Shown: piece by piece, positions 7,417-16,074 of the stretch
How positions within the stretch are numbered: the first letter of the stretch is position 1
Layout of the letters: the number at the start of each line of letters is the position of its first letter
Assembly (NCBI GenBank): GCA_029548565.1
Contig: JAKPNF010000041.1
Coordinates: forward strand, 1-35,836
Length of the DNA stretch: 35,836 bases
From: Verrucomicrobiota bacterium
Lineage (GTDB): Bacteria; Verrucomicrobiota; Verrucomicrobiia; Opitutales; JAKPNF01
Direction: 5' to 3'
Program-made: the position numbers and the translations under genes
Notes under the pieces: model-generated
Told to the model about the DNA's origin: nothing
Databases searched by the model: none
Seen by the model: only the letters and a program-made list of their open reading frames with translations

Positions 7417-8316
7417 TTATTCTGTCTGGCTCAGATATTCCTTCATTTTTTCGAGAAAGAGTTTTGCGGGGGCGGAAAAGGGGCGGTCTTTTTTCCATAC
7501 GACGTTCAGGCTTGATTCCAGCTTGGGCATCAGGGGGCGGAAGCAAAGGGGGCTGCTTGGGCTTGTGTCCGCGAGTTTGTCCAAGCCTATGGCGTACCCG
7601 ATGCCTTCGCCCACCATGATCCCGGCGTTGTAGATCAGGTTGTATGTGGCAACGACGTTGAACTTGCCAAAATCCATGCCCAGCCATTGCGCCAGGTCGT
7701 TTTGGGAATGGGGCCGGCTCACAATCTGGCGGGAAAGGATGACCGGAAGATTCAGCAGGTCTTTCTTTTGAATCCTTTTCTTTGAGGCCAGCGGGCTGTT
7801 TTTGCGCATCAGAACGCCCCAAACGTCCTTGTCCTGCAGCTTTAAGTGATCGTATTTGGACAGGTCGGCGGGCTGAATGAGCAGGCCGAAATCCAAAAGC
7901 CCCTTGTCCAGTTTCTCCGTCACGTCGTCGGCATTGCCGCTGTAAAAATGATAACGTATGCCGGGGTTGCTGCGGCGAAGCTTCTGCACGACTCCCGCGA
8001 TCTTCTTCATCGCGAAAGTCTCTCCGCCGCCTATATAAACGTCCCCGCTGACAAGCTCGCTTTGCGCGGCGAACTCCGCCTGCGTCCGTCCAACCATGTC
8101 CAGAATTTCCTCAGCGCGTTTTTTGAGCAGCAGCCCCTCGTCGGTGAGCCTCACGCTATGGCTGGCGCGCACAAACAGCTTGTGCCCGAGTTCTTCCTCC
8201 AAGTTCATGAGCTGGCGGGACAGCGTCGGCTGCGTCACGTGCAGGACGTTGGCCGCCTTTGTCAGGCTTCCCTCATGCGCAACCGCCAGAAAATATCTCA
8301 GCACCCGGATTTCCAT
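7417..8316 (-). CDS. LysR-family transcriptional regulator
   Basis: The 299-residue product has an N-terminal winged helix-turn-helix (MEIRVLRYFLAVAHEGSLTK, then AANVLHVTQPTLSRQL) and a C-terminal LysR substrate-binding domain from about residue 90 (GDVYIGGGETFAMKKIAGVV). The start at 8316 gives the usual LysR length and has AGGA about 11 bases upstream; an upstream GTG/ATG frame to 8352 would add 12 atypical residues. It is divergent from the four-gene hydrolase operon, and a LysR-type operator lies between them. It therefore probably controls that operon in response to a small molecule that the enzymes act on. The ligand is not evident. Confidence 0.93.
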   Translation of the reverse strand: MEIRVLRYFLAVAHEGSLTKAANVLHVTQPTLSRQLMNLEEELGHKLFVRASHSVRLTDEGLLLKKRAEEILDMVGRTQAEFAAQSELVSGDVYIGGGETFAMKKIAGVVQKLRRSNPGIRYHFYSGNADDVTEKLDKGLLDFGLLIQPADLSKYDHLKLQDKDVWGVLMRKNSPLASKKRIQKKDLLNLPVILSRQIVSRPHSQNDLAQWLGMDFGKFNVVATYNLIYNAGIMVGEGIGYAIGLDKLADTSPSSPLCFRPLMPKLESSLNVVWKKDRPFSAPAKLFLEKMKEYLSQTE

Positions 8317-8338
8317 TCCCGGATTTTCCTGTTCTCGT

Positions 8339-8359
8339 GATATGCCTGTCAAGCATATC
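8339..8359. promoter_or_regulatory. Candidate LysR operator
   Basis: GATATGC (8339-8345) and GCATATC (8353-8359) form a perfect inverted repeat with a seven-base spacer. Inside it is the T-N11-A pattern (T8343, A8355) that LysR proteins recognise. It lies between the divergent LysR gene and the hydrolase operon, followed by an AT-rich stretch (8363-8385) that could hold the operon's -10 region. Confidence 0.6.
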
Positions 8360-8430
8360 TTGGTATAAATTATAAGTATTAGCTATTTCTGTGGAGCATG
8401 CGATAATGAGGGCATAACGAAAGAAAGCAA

Positions 8431-8922
8431 ATGAAAACGACACACGGCATTTTTTGGGCGCTGATACTGTCCGCCGCCATTGGAGCCGACGGATTTTGCG
8501 AAAGCAAGGCGGGCAAAGCGGCGCCGGTTTCATTTGACCTTAAAAGCAGCTCGGGCAGTTTCGCCACCCTGCAAGTGGGAGCGAGCCTTTTCACCATCAG
8601 GCTGTACGACAATGCATCCGCAAAGGCTCTTGAAGGGTTGTTGCCCCTTGAAATGAATATGATTGAACTGCATGGCAACGAAAAATACCACCGCCTGCCG
8701 CAGGATTTGCCGGCCAACGCGCGGACGCCCGGAAAAATACGCGCGGGCGAGCTGATGCTGTTCGGCTCTGATTGCCTTGTGCTTTTTTATAAAAACTTCA
8801 CGACTTCTTACGCGTACACAAAACTCGGTTTTATCGAGGATGTTTCCGGCCTTGGCGCGGCGCTCGGACGCGGGAACGCAAAGGTAACATTATCATCATC
8901 AAAAAAGAAGGACCAGATATGA
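8431..8922 (+). CDS. Exported cyclophilin-like domain protein
   Basis: The 163-residue product has a signal peptide (MKTTHGIFWALILSAAIGA). The rest fits the small cyclophilin-like fold family found in gut bacteria: an N-terminal strand pair, DNASAKALEGLLPLEMNMIEL, then KYHRLPQDLP and GELMLFGSDCLVLFYK with the late GFIEDVSGL. Members of this family are usually encoded with alpha/beta hydrolases, flavodoxins or cupins; the biochemical role is not known. The first gene of the operon, it overlaps the next gene by four bases (ATGA). The ribosome site is GAAAG before the ATG. Confidence 0.7.
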   Translation: MKTTHGIFWALILSAAIGADGFCESKAGKAAPVSFDLKSSSGSFATLQVGASLFTIRLYDNASAKALEGLLPLEMNMIELHGNEKYHRLPQDLPANARTPGKIRAGELMLFGSDCLVLFYKNFTTSYAYTKLGFIEDVSGLGAALGRGNAKVTLSSSKKKDQI

Positions 8923-9989
8923 AAAAAGCAATCACCGCAGTCTTGGTCGGCATCGGCGCGCTCTGCGCCGCGGCGGCCGATGAAACCATCAGCGAAAACC
9001 AAACAAACGAACAAAATATGGAAAAATTGAAATTAACCGAACAATGGGACAAGGTGTTTCCCCAAAGCGGCAAAGTGACCCACAGCAAGGTCACTTTCAA
9101 AAACCGTTACGGCATCACGCTGGCCGCCGACATGTATGTGCCGTCAGGCGCAAAGGGGAAGTTGCCGGCGATCGCCGTGTGCGGCCCCTTTGGGGCTGTG
9201 AAGGAACAGGCGGCGGGCCTCTACGCGCAGACGATGGCCGAGCGCGGTTTTCTGACCCTTGCGTTCGATCCGTCCTATACCGGCGAAAGCGGCGGCCAGC
9301 CGCGTTACGTGGCATCGCCGGACATCAACACGGAGGATTTTTGCGCTGCCGTGGACTTTCTCTCGACGCTCGAAAACGCGGATCCCGAACGCATCGGGAT
9401 CATCGGCATCTGCGGCTGGGGCTCCATGGCGATAAACGCCGCCGCCATAGACACCCGGATCAAGGCCACCGCGACCTCCACCATGTACGACATGAGCCGC
9501 GTCAACGCCAACGGCTACTTTGACGCGATGGACGCCGACCAACGCCATGAGCTGCGCGTGCGGCTCAACGCCCAGCGCAGCGCCGACGCCCGAAGCGGGT
9601 TCTACGAGCTTGGCGGCGGCGTCCCCGACACGCTCCCCGAGGATGCCCCCTGGTTCGTCAAAGGCTACCACAGCTACTACAAGACACCGCGCGGCTACCA
9701 CAAGCGCTCGCTCAATTCCAACAGCGGGTGGAACAAGACCTCTGCCCTGTCCTTCATGAACATGCCCCTGCTGTCGTACAGCGGCGAGATCCGCAGCGCC
9801 GCGCTCTTGATTCACGGCGAGAAAGCGCATTCGCGCTATTTCAGCGAGGACGCCTTCAAGAAGCTAAACGGCGGCAACAAGGAATTGCTGATCATTCCCG
9901 GGGCGAGCCATGTCGACCTCTATGACAACCGGGCGGGAGTCATTCCGTTCGACAGGCTGGAATCGTTTTTCAATGAATATCTAAAATAA
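8919..9989 (+). CDS. Exported alpha/beta hydrolase, Cys-nucleophile type
   Basis: The 356-residue product begins with a signal peptide (MKKAITAVLVGIGALCAAAA). The hydrolase core follows with RYGITLAADMYVP, FGAVKEQAAGLYAQTMAERG and the nucleophile elbow IGIIGICGWGSMA around residue 168. In the related YcjY/dienelactone-hydrolase-like group this elbow reads G-x-C-x-G with cysteine as nucleophile; here the last small residue is Trp. The catalytic His is in GASHVDLYD near the C-terminus. A long insert (about 200-270, rich in Tyr and charged residues) probably forms the lid. It starts inside the stop of the cyclophilin-like gene, so translation is coupled. It would hydrolyse an ester or lactone in the periplasm; the substrate is unknown. 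Confidence 0.85.
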   Translation: MKKAITAVLVGIGALCAAAADETISENQTNEQNMEKLKLTEQWDKVFPQSGKVTHSKVTFKNRYGITLAADMYVPSGAKGKLPAIAVCGPFGAVKEQAAGLYAQTMAERGFLTLAFDPSYTGESGGQPRYVASPDINTEDFCAAVDFLSTLENADPERIGIIGICGWGSMAINAAAIDTRIKATATSTMYDMSRVNANGYFDAMDADQRHELRVRLNAQRSADARSGFYELGGGVPDTLPEDAPWFVKGYHSYYKTPRGYHKRSLNSNSGWNKTSALSFMNMPLLSYSGEIRSAALLIHGEKAHSRYFSEDAFKKLNGGNKELLIIPGASHVDLYDNRAGVIPFDRLESFFNEYLK

Positions 9990-9999
9990 AGGAGTTCCA

Positions 10000-10563
10000 A
10001 TGGCAGGCATCAAAAGTAAAAGTGAGCGCGAAAAAATGCTCAGCGGCGAAGAATACCACGGCTTCGACGGCGAATTGGTCGCGATGCGGCAAAGGACGCG
10101 GCGCGCCCTAAGAGACTACAACAGCGGCGCGGACGCCGCCGTTTTGGAGGAGCTGCTGCAATACAAGCCCGAAAACCTGACGCTCATTCCGCCGCTTCAA
10201 TGCGATTACGGCGAGCACATAAAATTCGGCAAGAACGTGTTTGTGAATTTCAACCTCAGCGCGCTTTCATGCGCCGAAATTGAGATAGGCGACAACTGCT
10301 ATATCGGCCCAAACGTGCAGCTATACACCGCCATGCACCCGCTCGAACCTGAAAGGCGAAACAAGGCGGTGAATTTCGCAAGGCCTGTCAAAATCGGCGC
10401 CAATTGCTGGCTGGGCGGCGGCGTGATCGTCCTTCCCGGAGTTGAAATCGGCGAGGGGTGCGCGATCGGCGCGGGCAGCGTTGTCACAAAAAATATTCCG
10501 CCCAGATCCATCGCCGTCGGCAACCCCTGCAGGGTTGTGAGGCAATTGGATGAAAAACAATGA
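10000..10563 (+). CDS. Sugar O-acetyltransferase (Maa/LacA/NodL family)
   Basis: The 187-residue product has the N-terminal maltose acetyltransferase cap (KSEREKMLSGEEYHGFDGEL) and a left-handed beta helix of hexapeptide repeats (IGDNCYIGPNVQLY, IGANCWLGGGVIVLPGVEIG, IGAGSVVTKNIPP). The catalytic His is in TAMHPLEPERR. These enzymes move an acetyl group from acetyl-CoA to a hydroxyl of a sugar or other acceptor. The length is normal for the family. AAGGAG lies about six bases before the ATG, and the gene sits 10 bases after the first hydrolase. With two esterase-type hydrolases in the same operon it may put acetyl groups on molecules that the hydrolases remove them from, which is inference. 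Confidence 0.92.
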   Translation: MAGIKSKSEREKMLSGEEYHGFDGELVAMRQRTRRALRDYNSGADAAVLEELLQYKPENLTLIPPLQCDYGEHIKFGKNVFVNFNLSALSCAEIEIGDNCYIGPNVQLYTAMHPLEPERRNKAVNFARPVKIGANCWLGGGVIVLPGVEIGEGCAIGAGSVVTKNIPPRSIAVGNPCRVVRQLDEKQ

Positions 10564-10575
10564 AAGGAAAAAACA

Positions 10576-11511
10576 ATGAAAACTGAAAAAATCACCTTCA
10601 AAAACAGGGCTTTAAAAGTCGCGGGACTGCTCTTTAAACCGGACAACTTTGACGAATCCCGAAAATATCCCGCGCTGGTTGTCACCCATCCCGGCGGGGG
10701 CGTCAAGGAACAGGTGTCGAGCCTGTATGGCGAAAGATTCGCGCGCGACGGCTACGTTGTCCTGGCCTTTGACGCCTCCCACCAAGGCGAGAGCGAGGGG
10801 GAGCCGCGCTTCCTTGAAGACCCTTTTTCAAGGGTCGAGGACATCAGGTGCGCCATAGACTTTCTTGTCACGCTTGCTTATGTCGACGAACAGCGCATAG
10901 GCGCGTTCGGGGTTTGCGCCGGCGGGGGATATTCCATCAGCGCCGCCCAAACCGAGCACAGAATAAAGGCCGTCGCGGGGATCAGCTCCTGGGACGTCGG
11001 CGACAGCTCCAGAAACGGGCTGGGAAGGTCTTTTGACGAAAAGGACACCCAGCTCCTGCTGGCCAACGTCGCACAGCAGCGCACCAAAGAAGCCCGGGGT
11101 GAAGCGCCGCTATACGTCGGGTATGTTCCAGAAAACGAGGGCGAATTCACGGAAAAAACCTTTGTCATCCAGAAGGAAGCCTCCGAGTATTACAGAACCC
11201 CGCGCGCGCGCCACCCAAACTCGCAGAACAAAATGCTCTATACCAGTTGGGGCCAGCTTGCGGCGTTTGACGCGTTTGGCCACATCGAAATGATATCGCC
11301 GCGCCCCCTGCTGTTAATCGTGGGAAGCGAAGCCGACACCACATATTTCAGCCAGAGTGCCTACGACAAGGCAAGGCAGCCCAAAGAGCTCTATTCGGTA
11401 AAAGGCGCGACGCATGTTGACCTTTACGACAAAGAGCCTTTTGTCTCAGAAGTCTACCTCAAGATGAAGGATTTTTTCGACAAAAGCCTCTCCCCGTCTG
11501 ATAAAAAATAG
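10576..11511 (+). CDS. Cytoplasmic alpha/beta hydrolase, Cys-nucleophile type
   Basis: The 311-residue product is a paralogue of the exported hydrolase in this operon but lacks a signal peptide. The elbow reads IGAFGVCAGGGYS, so G-V-C-A-G with Cys as predicted nucleophile. The acid probably lies in LLIVGSEADTTYFS, and the His is in GATHVDLYD. The pair HPGGGVKEQVSSLYGERFARDG corresponds to the oxyanion region. The ribosome site is AAAGGA before the ATG. The last residues are SPSDKK, followed by a TAG stop. The gene ends the operon, with a strong hairpin terminator about 90 bases downstream. Confidence 0.88.
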   Translation: MKTEKITFKNRALKVAGLLFKPDNFDESRKYPALVVTHPGGGVKEQVSSLYGERFARDGYVVLAFDASHQGESEGEPRFLEDPFSRVEDIRCAIDFLVTLAYVDEQRIGAFGVCAGGGYSISAAQTEHRIKAVAGISSWDVGDSSRNGLGRSFDEKDTQLLLANVAQQRTKEARGEAPLYVGYVPENEGEFTEKTFVIQKEASEYYRTPRARHPNSQNKMLYTSWGQLAAFDAFGHIEMISPRPLLLIVGSEADTTYFSQSAYDKARQPKELYSVKGATHVDLYDKEPFVSEVYLKMKDFFDKSLSPSDKK

Positions 11512-11600
11512 GCACTTGAAGGTTCCGTTCCCTACGCCGCTTTTGAGGCCGAAGTCCGTTTCAGCGGCGGCGAAATGTGGGAACTAAATCACAAAAGTAC
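11512..11600 (+). pseudogene. Possible decayed cupin fragment
   Basis: Right after the hydrolase TAG stop, and in the same frame, the sequence can be read as ALEGSVPYAAF, then EAEVRFSGGEMWELNHKS. GC content and amino-acid make-up look coding, and the pattern V-x-F-x-x-G-x-x-W-x-x-x-H is like the first cupin motif, which often appears in clusters of this kind. There is no start codon and the frame soon runs into the terminator. It may be the remnant of a lost fifth gene. Confidence 0.3.
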
Positions 11601-11602
11601 TG

Positions 11603-11640
11603 ATAGATTGAAAAGGGATTCCTTTTCAATCTATTTTATT
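11603..11640 (+). terminator. Rho-independent terminator of the hydrolase operon
   Basis: The stem pairs ATAGATTGAAAAGG (11603-11616) with CCTTTTCAATCTAT (11621-11634) around a GATT loop, and TTTATTT follows. The stem is perfect over 14 bases. It lies about 90 bases after the stop of the second hydrolase. Confidence 0.8.
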
Positions 11641-11721
11641 TCCCGAATGCCTTGCAGCGTCTTCTCCTTTTAACGAGAATTATGAAAAAGATTCACGCCA
11701 TCCTCGTTAAAGGCACACCCC

Positions 11722-13290
11722 ATGCGTTTCAAAAAATTATTGCTGCTACCGGTGTTATTCACGCTTTGTCTTCAGGCGGACGACAGGGAGCTCCATCTGC
11801 CGCAATACCCGTTGACGCAGCCGACCAAAGAGGCGCTGCCGCGTTGGAGCGGGTTTAATCTCATCGAAAAGCTCAACGGGCGCAATTTGCCGTACCGCGA
11901 GGACGACTTTCGCATGATCGCCTCCTTCGGCTTTAATTTCGTGCGCCTGCCGATGGACTACCGCGCCTGGAGCGGCGTGGAGGAAGACTGGGAGCGCTTC
12001 GACGAAAGGGCGCTTTTGGACATCGACGAGGCCGTTCAATTTGGAATTAAGCACAACGTGCACGTGTGCCTGAATTTCCACCGCGCCCCAGGCTACCACG
12101 AGGTCAAGAAACCCAAGTACGCGCTTTTTTCAGACGACAAGGCGCTGGAAGCCTGCGCGCGACACTGGGCGCTTTTTGCCAAGCGCTACAAGGGCATTTC
12201 AAGCAAGTATCTGAGTTTCAACCTGCTCAACGAACCGCCATCGATCCCCGAAGCGACCTCGGAAAATTATCGCCGCGTGATCGAACGGCTCGTCAACGCC
12301 GTGCGCGCCGAGGATCCAGAGCGTTTCCTAATCGTCGACGGTGAACGCGGGGCCTTCCGCGTGCCCAAGGCGCTCGACGGCCTAAACGTGGCCGTGGCCG
12401 CACACGGTTACCTACCGCACCGCTCACTCACGCACTACGGAGCGGGGTTCACGGGCGTTGACTACAGCGGCCTGCCCGCTCCCATATGGGGAACGCGCAA
12501 CCACTTCAGCGGCGTGCTCAACTCGCGCGGGCAGACATCGCAAATCGTTTTCAAAGAGCCATTGAAATTCCCCACCAGCCTTTCCATTGAAATCGGCACT
12601 GTTTATGAACGCGGCGACATCGCGCTGTTTGTCGACGGCGAGCAGGCGGGCACCTGGCCGCTGGGCAACGGCGCCGAACAAACGCTCCCCTGGAAAACTC
12701 AAAAATCGATTCCAGGCACAAACATTTCCAGCTACGTATTCAACCGCCCGCTATTTTTAGAAACGTTGCCCGCAGGCACACAAAGCGTCTCCTTCCAATG
12801 CGTGCGCGGCAAGCTGAACTTCAACCGCCTGCAACTGGAATGGAAAGACGAGACGAAGGCCGCGCGCACAGCAGTGCTCGAGGCGCGCAACCAAGATCCG
12901 GTGGCCGACGACGAGACCATGCCCGAATGGATGCGCAGCGCCGTCTTCGATCAGCGCACGGGCGCGTTTGAATTTCCAAATTCCCCCGACGGTCGCACAT
13001 TTCTGGAACACCACATCTATGGCTCCTGGCGCGCGTTTTCGCAAGGGACAAAGACTGGCATCCTCATCGGCGAATTCGGCTTTTGCAACACGGTGCCGCG
13101 CAAAGCAGCGCTCGACTGGATGCGCGACAGTCTGGAGGTTTTCCGCAAAAACAACTGGCCGTGGGCCAACTGGCAATTCCGCGGCGTGTGGGGCGTGCTC
13201 GATTCCGAAAACCCGCAAGTGACCTACGAAGATTTCGAAGGCCACAAACTCGACCGCGAAAAACTCAAGCTTTTGCAGTCGTATCGGTAA
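11722..13290 (+). CDS. Secreted GH5-like glycoside hydrolase
   Basis: The 522-residue product has a signal peptide (MRFKKLLLLPVLFTLCLQA). The GH5 barrel shows RWSGFNLIEKLNG, ASFGFNFVRLPMDY, VCLNFHRAPG, the acid/base Glu in FNLLNEPP (E171) and the nucleophile Glu in LIGEFG (E451), plus the late aromatic WPWANWQFRG. Such enzymes cut beta-1,4 glucan or related chains in the periplasm or outside. Between the two catalytic residues an insert of about 120 residues (258-375) reads like a beta-sandwich (SLSIEIGTVYERGDIALFVD), possibly a carbohydrate-binding module. AAAGGC lies seven bases before the ATG. It shares a terminator with the convergent DUF1080 gene. Confidence 0.9.
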   Translation: MRFKKLLLLPVLFTLCLQADDRELHLPQYPLTQPTKEALPRWSGFNLIEKLNGRNLPYREDDFRMIASFGFNFVRLPMDYRAWSGVEEDWERFDERALLDIDEAVQFGIKHNVHVCLNFHRAPGYHEVKKPKYALFSDDKALEACARHWALFAKRYKGISSKYLSFNLLNEPPSIPEATSENYRRVIERLVNAVRAEDPERFLIVDGERGAFRVPKALDGLNVAVAAHGYLPHRSLTHYGAGFTGVDYSGLPAPIWGTRNHFSGVLNSRGQTSQIVFKEPLKFPTSLSIEIGTVYERGDIALFVDGEQAGTWPLGNGAEQTLPWKTQKSIPGTNISSYVFNRPLFLETLPAGTQSVSFQCVRGKLNFNRLQLEWKDETKAARTAVLEARNQDPVADDETMPEWMRSAVFDQRTGAFEFPNSPDGRTFLEHHIYGSWRAFSQGTKTGILIGEFGFCNTVPRKAALDWMRDSLEVFRKNNWPWANWQFRGVWGVLDSENPQVTYEDFEGHKLDREKLKLLQSYR

Positions 13291-13293
13291 AAC

Positions 13294-13324
13294 AAAAAAG
13301 AGAAGGTTCCCCTTCTCTTTTTTT
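13294..13324. terminator. Bidirectional terminator between GH5 and DUF1080 genes
   Basis: The stem AAAAAAGAGAAGG (13294-13306), loop TTCC and CCTTCTCTTTTTT (13311-13323) is followed by T on the plus strand and preceded by A on the other, so it works in both directions. It lies four bases after the GH5 stop and 20 bases after the end of the minus-strand gene. Confidence 0.88.
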
Positions 13325-13343
13325 ATTCGCCACGCAAACGGGC

Positions 13344-14063
13344 TTATAGTTCTTCCGGATTTTGCTCTTTGGATTCTTCTTCGAGGCTCTTGGCCGTTTT
13401 ACCAGTGGGTAGAGGGTGCAAAACGATGTTGCGGTACACGACGCCCTCGCCTTTTCCGTGCAGGCCTTGCAGGCCGATGAAGCCCTTGGTGGGCATGTCG
13501 GCTTTTTTCTGTTTGGCCAGGTGGGCGGGGATTTTGGTCGTGCCGTCGGGCGCGACGTCGAGGCTGGTCCACTCGGCCATGTCCATGCGTGTGGTCAGTT
13601 TGTCGTCGATCCACACCTTGACGAGTTTGCCTTTGGCCAGAATGGTTAGCTTGTGCCATTCATTGAGCGCGGGGTCGATCTCCTTGGCGGGAGCCACATG
13701 GCCGAAAATCGCGCCGCAGCGCGCCCAGGCGTTTTCGCCCGCGGTCTTGTTGTCGCACAGTTGCACCTCAAGCGAATAGGCGGGCCAATCCTCCAGTTGC
13801 GTGCAATAGAGCACGACCCCGGCGTTGGATTTCTCGCCCGCTTTGAATTCCAAGGACAATATAAAATTCTCGTATTGGTTTTTTGTAAAGAGCGTCTTGT
13901 CGGCGGTGGCGCTTAGCACGCCGTCTTTGTCGACGCTCCAGGCTTCCGCCTGCTGGGCGTTGGACAAATCGTTTTCAAACAGGGCGACCGGCGGCAGTTC
14001 GGGCGCGCAGCCGCACATCAGCGTGAGCGCCGCGAGGAGGGAAATGAGGGACAGGTGTTTCAT
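13344..14063 (-). CDS. DUF1080 (3-keto-disaccharide hydrolase) lipoprotein
   Basis: The 239-residue product starts with a lipoprotein signal peptide ending in LTLMCGC, so it should be anchored by the Cys after cleavage. The remainder is a single DUF1080 concanavalin-like jelly roll: NFILSLEFKAGEKSNAGVVLY, YSLEVQLCDNK, EWHKLTILAKGKLVKVWID and GFIGLQGLHGKGEGVVYRNI. DUF1080 proteins of Bacteroidota and Verrucomicrobiota act on 3-keto-glycosides or bind sugars. The C-terminus is a short acidic tail. It converges with the GH5 gene, which fits a shared role in sugar breakdown, although the two are not one transcript. Confidence 0.9.
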   Translation of the reverse strand: MKHLSLISLLAALTLMCGCAPELPPVALFENDLSNAQQAEAWSVDKDGVLSATADKTLFTKNQYENFILSLEFKAGEKSNAGVVLYCTQLEDWPAYSLEVQLCDNKTAGENAWARCGAIFGHVAPAKEIDPALNEWHKLTILAKGKLVKVWIDDKLTTRMDMAEWTSLDVAPDGTTKIPAHLAKQKKADMPTKGFIGLQGLHGKGEGVVYRNIVLHPLPTGKTAKSLEEESKEQNPEEL

Positions 14064-14170
14064 AGGTACGTCCAGTGAATCTTATTTGTGTGCCTGCGCG
14101 CAAGCCTTTTAAAAATCCGCAACGCCCCGTACTTTACTTGGGGGCGGCGGATCATTAAAATAGAAGGCTT

Positions 14171-16057
14171 ATGAGCGAACACAAAACGGAAACACACGCC
14201 TTTCAGGCCGAGGTCAAGCAGGTGCTGGACATCGTCGTCAACTCCCTGTACACCGAGAAGGAAATCTTTTTGCGCGAGCTGGTCTCCAACGCCTCCGACG
14301 CGCTGGAAAAGCTGCGCCACACGCAGCTCAAGGAAAAGGACGTTTTCGAGCCGGACAAGGCGCTGGAGATCTCCATCTCGACCGACGAGGCGGCCGCTCT
14401 GGTCACCATCGCCGACACCGGCATCGGCTTCACGCGCCAGGAGCTGAAGGAAAACATCGGCACGATCGCCCATTCGGGTTCCAAAGCCTTTTTGGAGGCG
14501 CTCAAGGCCACGGGACAGACGCCCAACGAAAACCTCATCGGGCAATTCGGCGTGGGCTTTTACAGCGTGTTCATGGTCGCCAAGAGCGTGAAGGTCTACA
14601 CCCACTCCTGGCAAAAGGACGCCGAGGGGTTGCTGTGGAAAAGCGACGGCTCGGGCTCTTACACGATTGAAGAAGCGCCCGAGGCCGAGCGCGGCAGCAA
14701 GATCGTCATCGAACTGAAAGACGAGTACAAAGAATTTTCAAAGGCCGACCGCGTGAAGGCCGTGCTCGCGCATTACTCGAGTTTCGTGGCCTTCCCTCTC
14801 GCGCTCAACGGCGAGAAGGTCAACACGCAGGAGGCATTGTGGCTCAAGCCCCGCAGCGAAATCACGGACGAAAAAGCGCGCGAATTTTACAAATTCCAAA
14901 GCCAAGCCTGGGATGATCCGCTCACCTGGTTTCATTTCTCGGCGGACGCGCCGCTGGCCGTCAACTCCCTGCTCTTTGTGCCCGGGCATAATTCCGAGTT
15001 GATGGGTCTGTCGCGCATGGAACCGGGCGTGGCGCTGTACTGCCGCAAGGTGCTCATCGACCCCTCGCCCAAAAAGCTATTGCCCGAATGGATGCGCTTT
15101 GTGCGCGGGGTCGTCGACAGCGCGGACTTGCCCCTGAACATCTCGCGCGAGACGATTCAGGAAAGCGCGCTGATCGCCAAGCTCAACCAGGTCATCACGC
15201 GGCGCTTCATCAAATTTCTGGCCGACACCGCGAAGAAAGACGCCGAGCTTTACGAAAAAATCTGGCGCTCTTTCGGCCTCTTTTTAAAGGAAGGCGCCGC
15301 CGGGGATTTCACGCACCAGGACGCGCTTTCAAAACTGCTGCGCTTTGAATCTTCCAGCCTCGAAAAAGGAAAGCTCACCAGCCTCGAGGATTACGTCAGC
15401 CGCATGCGCGAAGGCCAGAAGGAAATTTATTACTTGATGGCCACCGACGGCCGCCAAGCCGCCGAAAGCAGCCCCTACCTCGAGGGTCTCAAGGCTCGCG
15501 GGCTGGAGGTGCTCTTTGCTTACGACCCCATCGACGAGTGGGTCTTCATGCGCCTGTCCAAGTTCGCCGACAAGGAACTTTTCTCTATCGACCGCGACGA
15601 CCTGAAGTTCGAAGACGCCCCCACATCCGACGAAGCGCCCCTAAATGAAGAAGACACAAAAGCCCTCGTCGAATGGCTCAAGGAAAAACTCGGCGATAAA
15701 AAAGTCTCCGACGTGGCCGCCTCCGAGCGCCTCGTGGGTTCCCCCGCCGTCGCCCTCAACGGCGAGCGCATGATGACCCCCCAGATGCGCCGCATGATGC
15801 GCGCCATGCAGGCCGCCAGCGGCAAGCCCGACGAACAACCCGAAAACCCGCCCGTCGTCCTCCAGCTAAACACCCGCCACCCGCTCATCAAGCAACTAAA
15901 CACCTTGCGCGCAAACAACCCCGACACAGCCTCCTTCATCGCCACCCAACTCTACGACAACGCCCTGCTAGCCGCAGGCCTGCTCGAAGACCCCGCCCAA
16001 GCCGCCACCCGCGCCTGGCAACTCATGGAAAAGTTTTTGGAAGGGAAGAAGGAATAA
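14171..16057 (+). CDS. htpG: Chaperone HtpG (Hsp90)
   Basis: The 628-residue product is a full-length bacterial Hsp90. The N-terminal ATPase domain shows VNSLYTEKEIFLRELVSNAS (ATP-binding Glu and Asn), DTGIGF and the lid/phosphate segment IGQFGVGFYS. The middle domain has FVRGVVDSADLPLNISRETIQ with its catalytic arginine, and the C-terminal dimerisation domain follows. It folds and remodels client proteins in the cytoplasm with ATP. AGAAGG lies just before the ATG. No CIRCE-like repeat is visible upstream. Its stop is followed 18 bases later by a two-hairpin repeat. Confidence 0.98.
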   Translation: MSEHKTETHAFQAEVKQVLDIVVNSLYTEKEIFLRELVSNASDALEKLRHTQLKEKDVFEPDKALEISISTDEAAALVTIADTGIGFTRQELKENIGTIAHSGSKAFLEALKATGQTPNENLIGQFGVGFYSVFMVAKSVKVYTHSWQKDAEGLLWKSDGSGSYTIEEAPEAERGSKIVIELKDEYKEFSKADRVKAVLAHYSSFVAFPLALNGEKVNTQEALWLKPRSEITDEKAREFYKFQSQAWDDPLTWFHFSADAPLAVNSLLFVPGHNSELMGLSRMEPGVALYCRKVLIDPSPKKLLPEWMRFVRGVVDSADLPLNISRETIQESALIAKLNQVITRRFIKFLADTAKKDAELYEKIWRSFGLFLKEGAAGDFTHQDALSKLLRFESSSLEKGKLTSLEDYVSRMREGQKEIYYLMATDGRQAAESSPYLEGLKARGLEVLFAYDPIDEWVFMRLSKFADKELFSIDRDDLKFEDAPTSDEAPLNEEDTKALVEWLKEKLGDKKVSDVAASERLVGSPAVALNGERMMTPQMRRMMRAMQAASGKPDEQPENPPVVLQLNTRHPLIKQLNTLRANNPDTASFIATQLYDNALLAAGLLEDPAQAATRAWQLMEKFLEGKKE

Positions 16058-16074
16058 AGGAGAGGATGATGAAT

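Noticed and set aside
11652-11858. Small frame before the GH5 gene
   Set aside because: It overlaps the start of the GH5 gene in another frame and has no family features.
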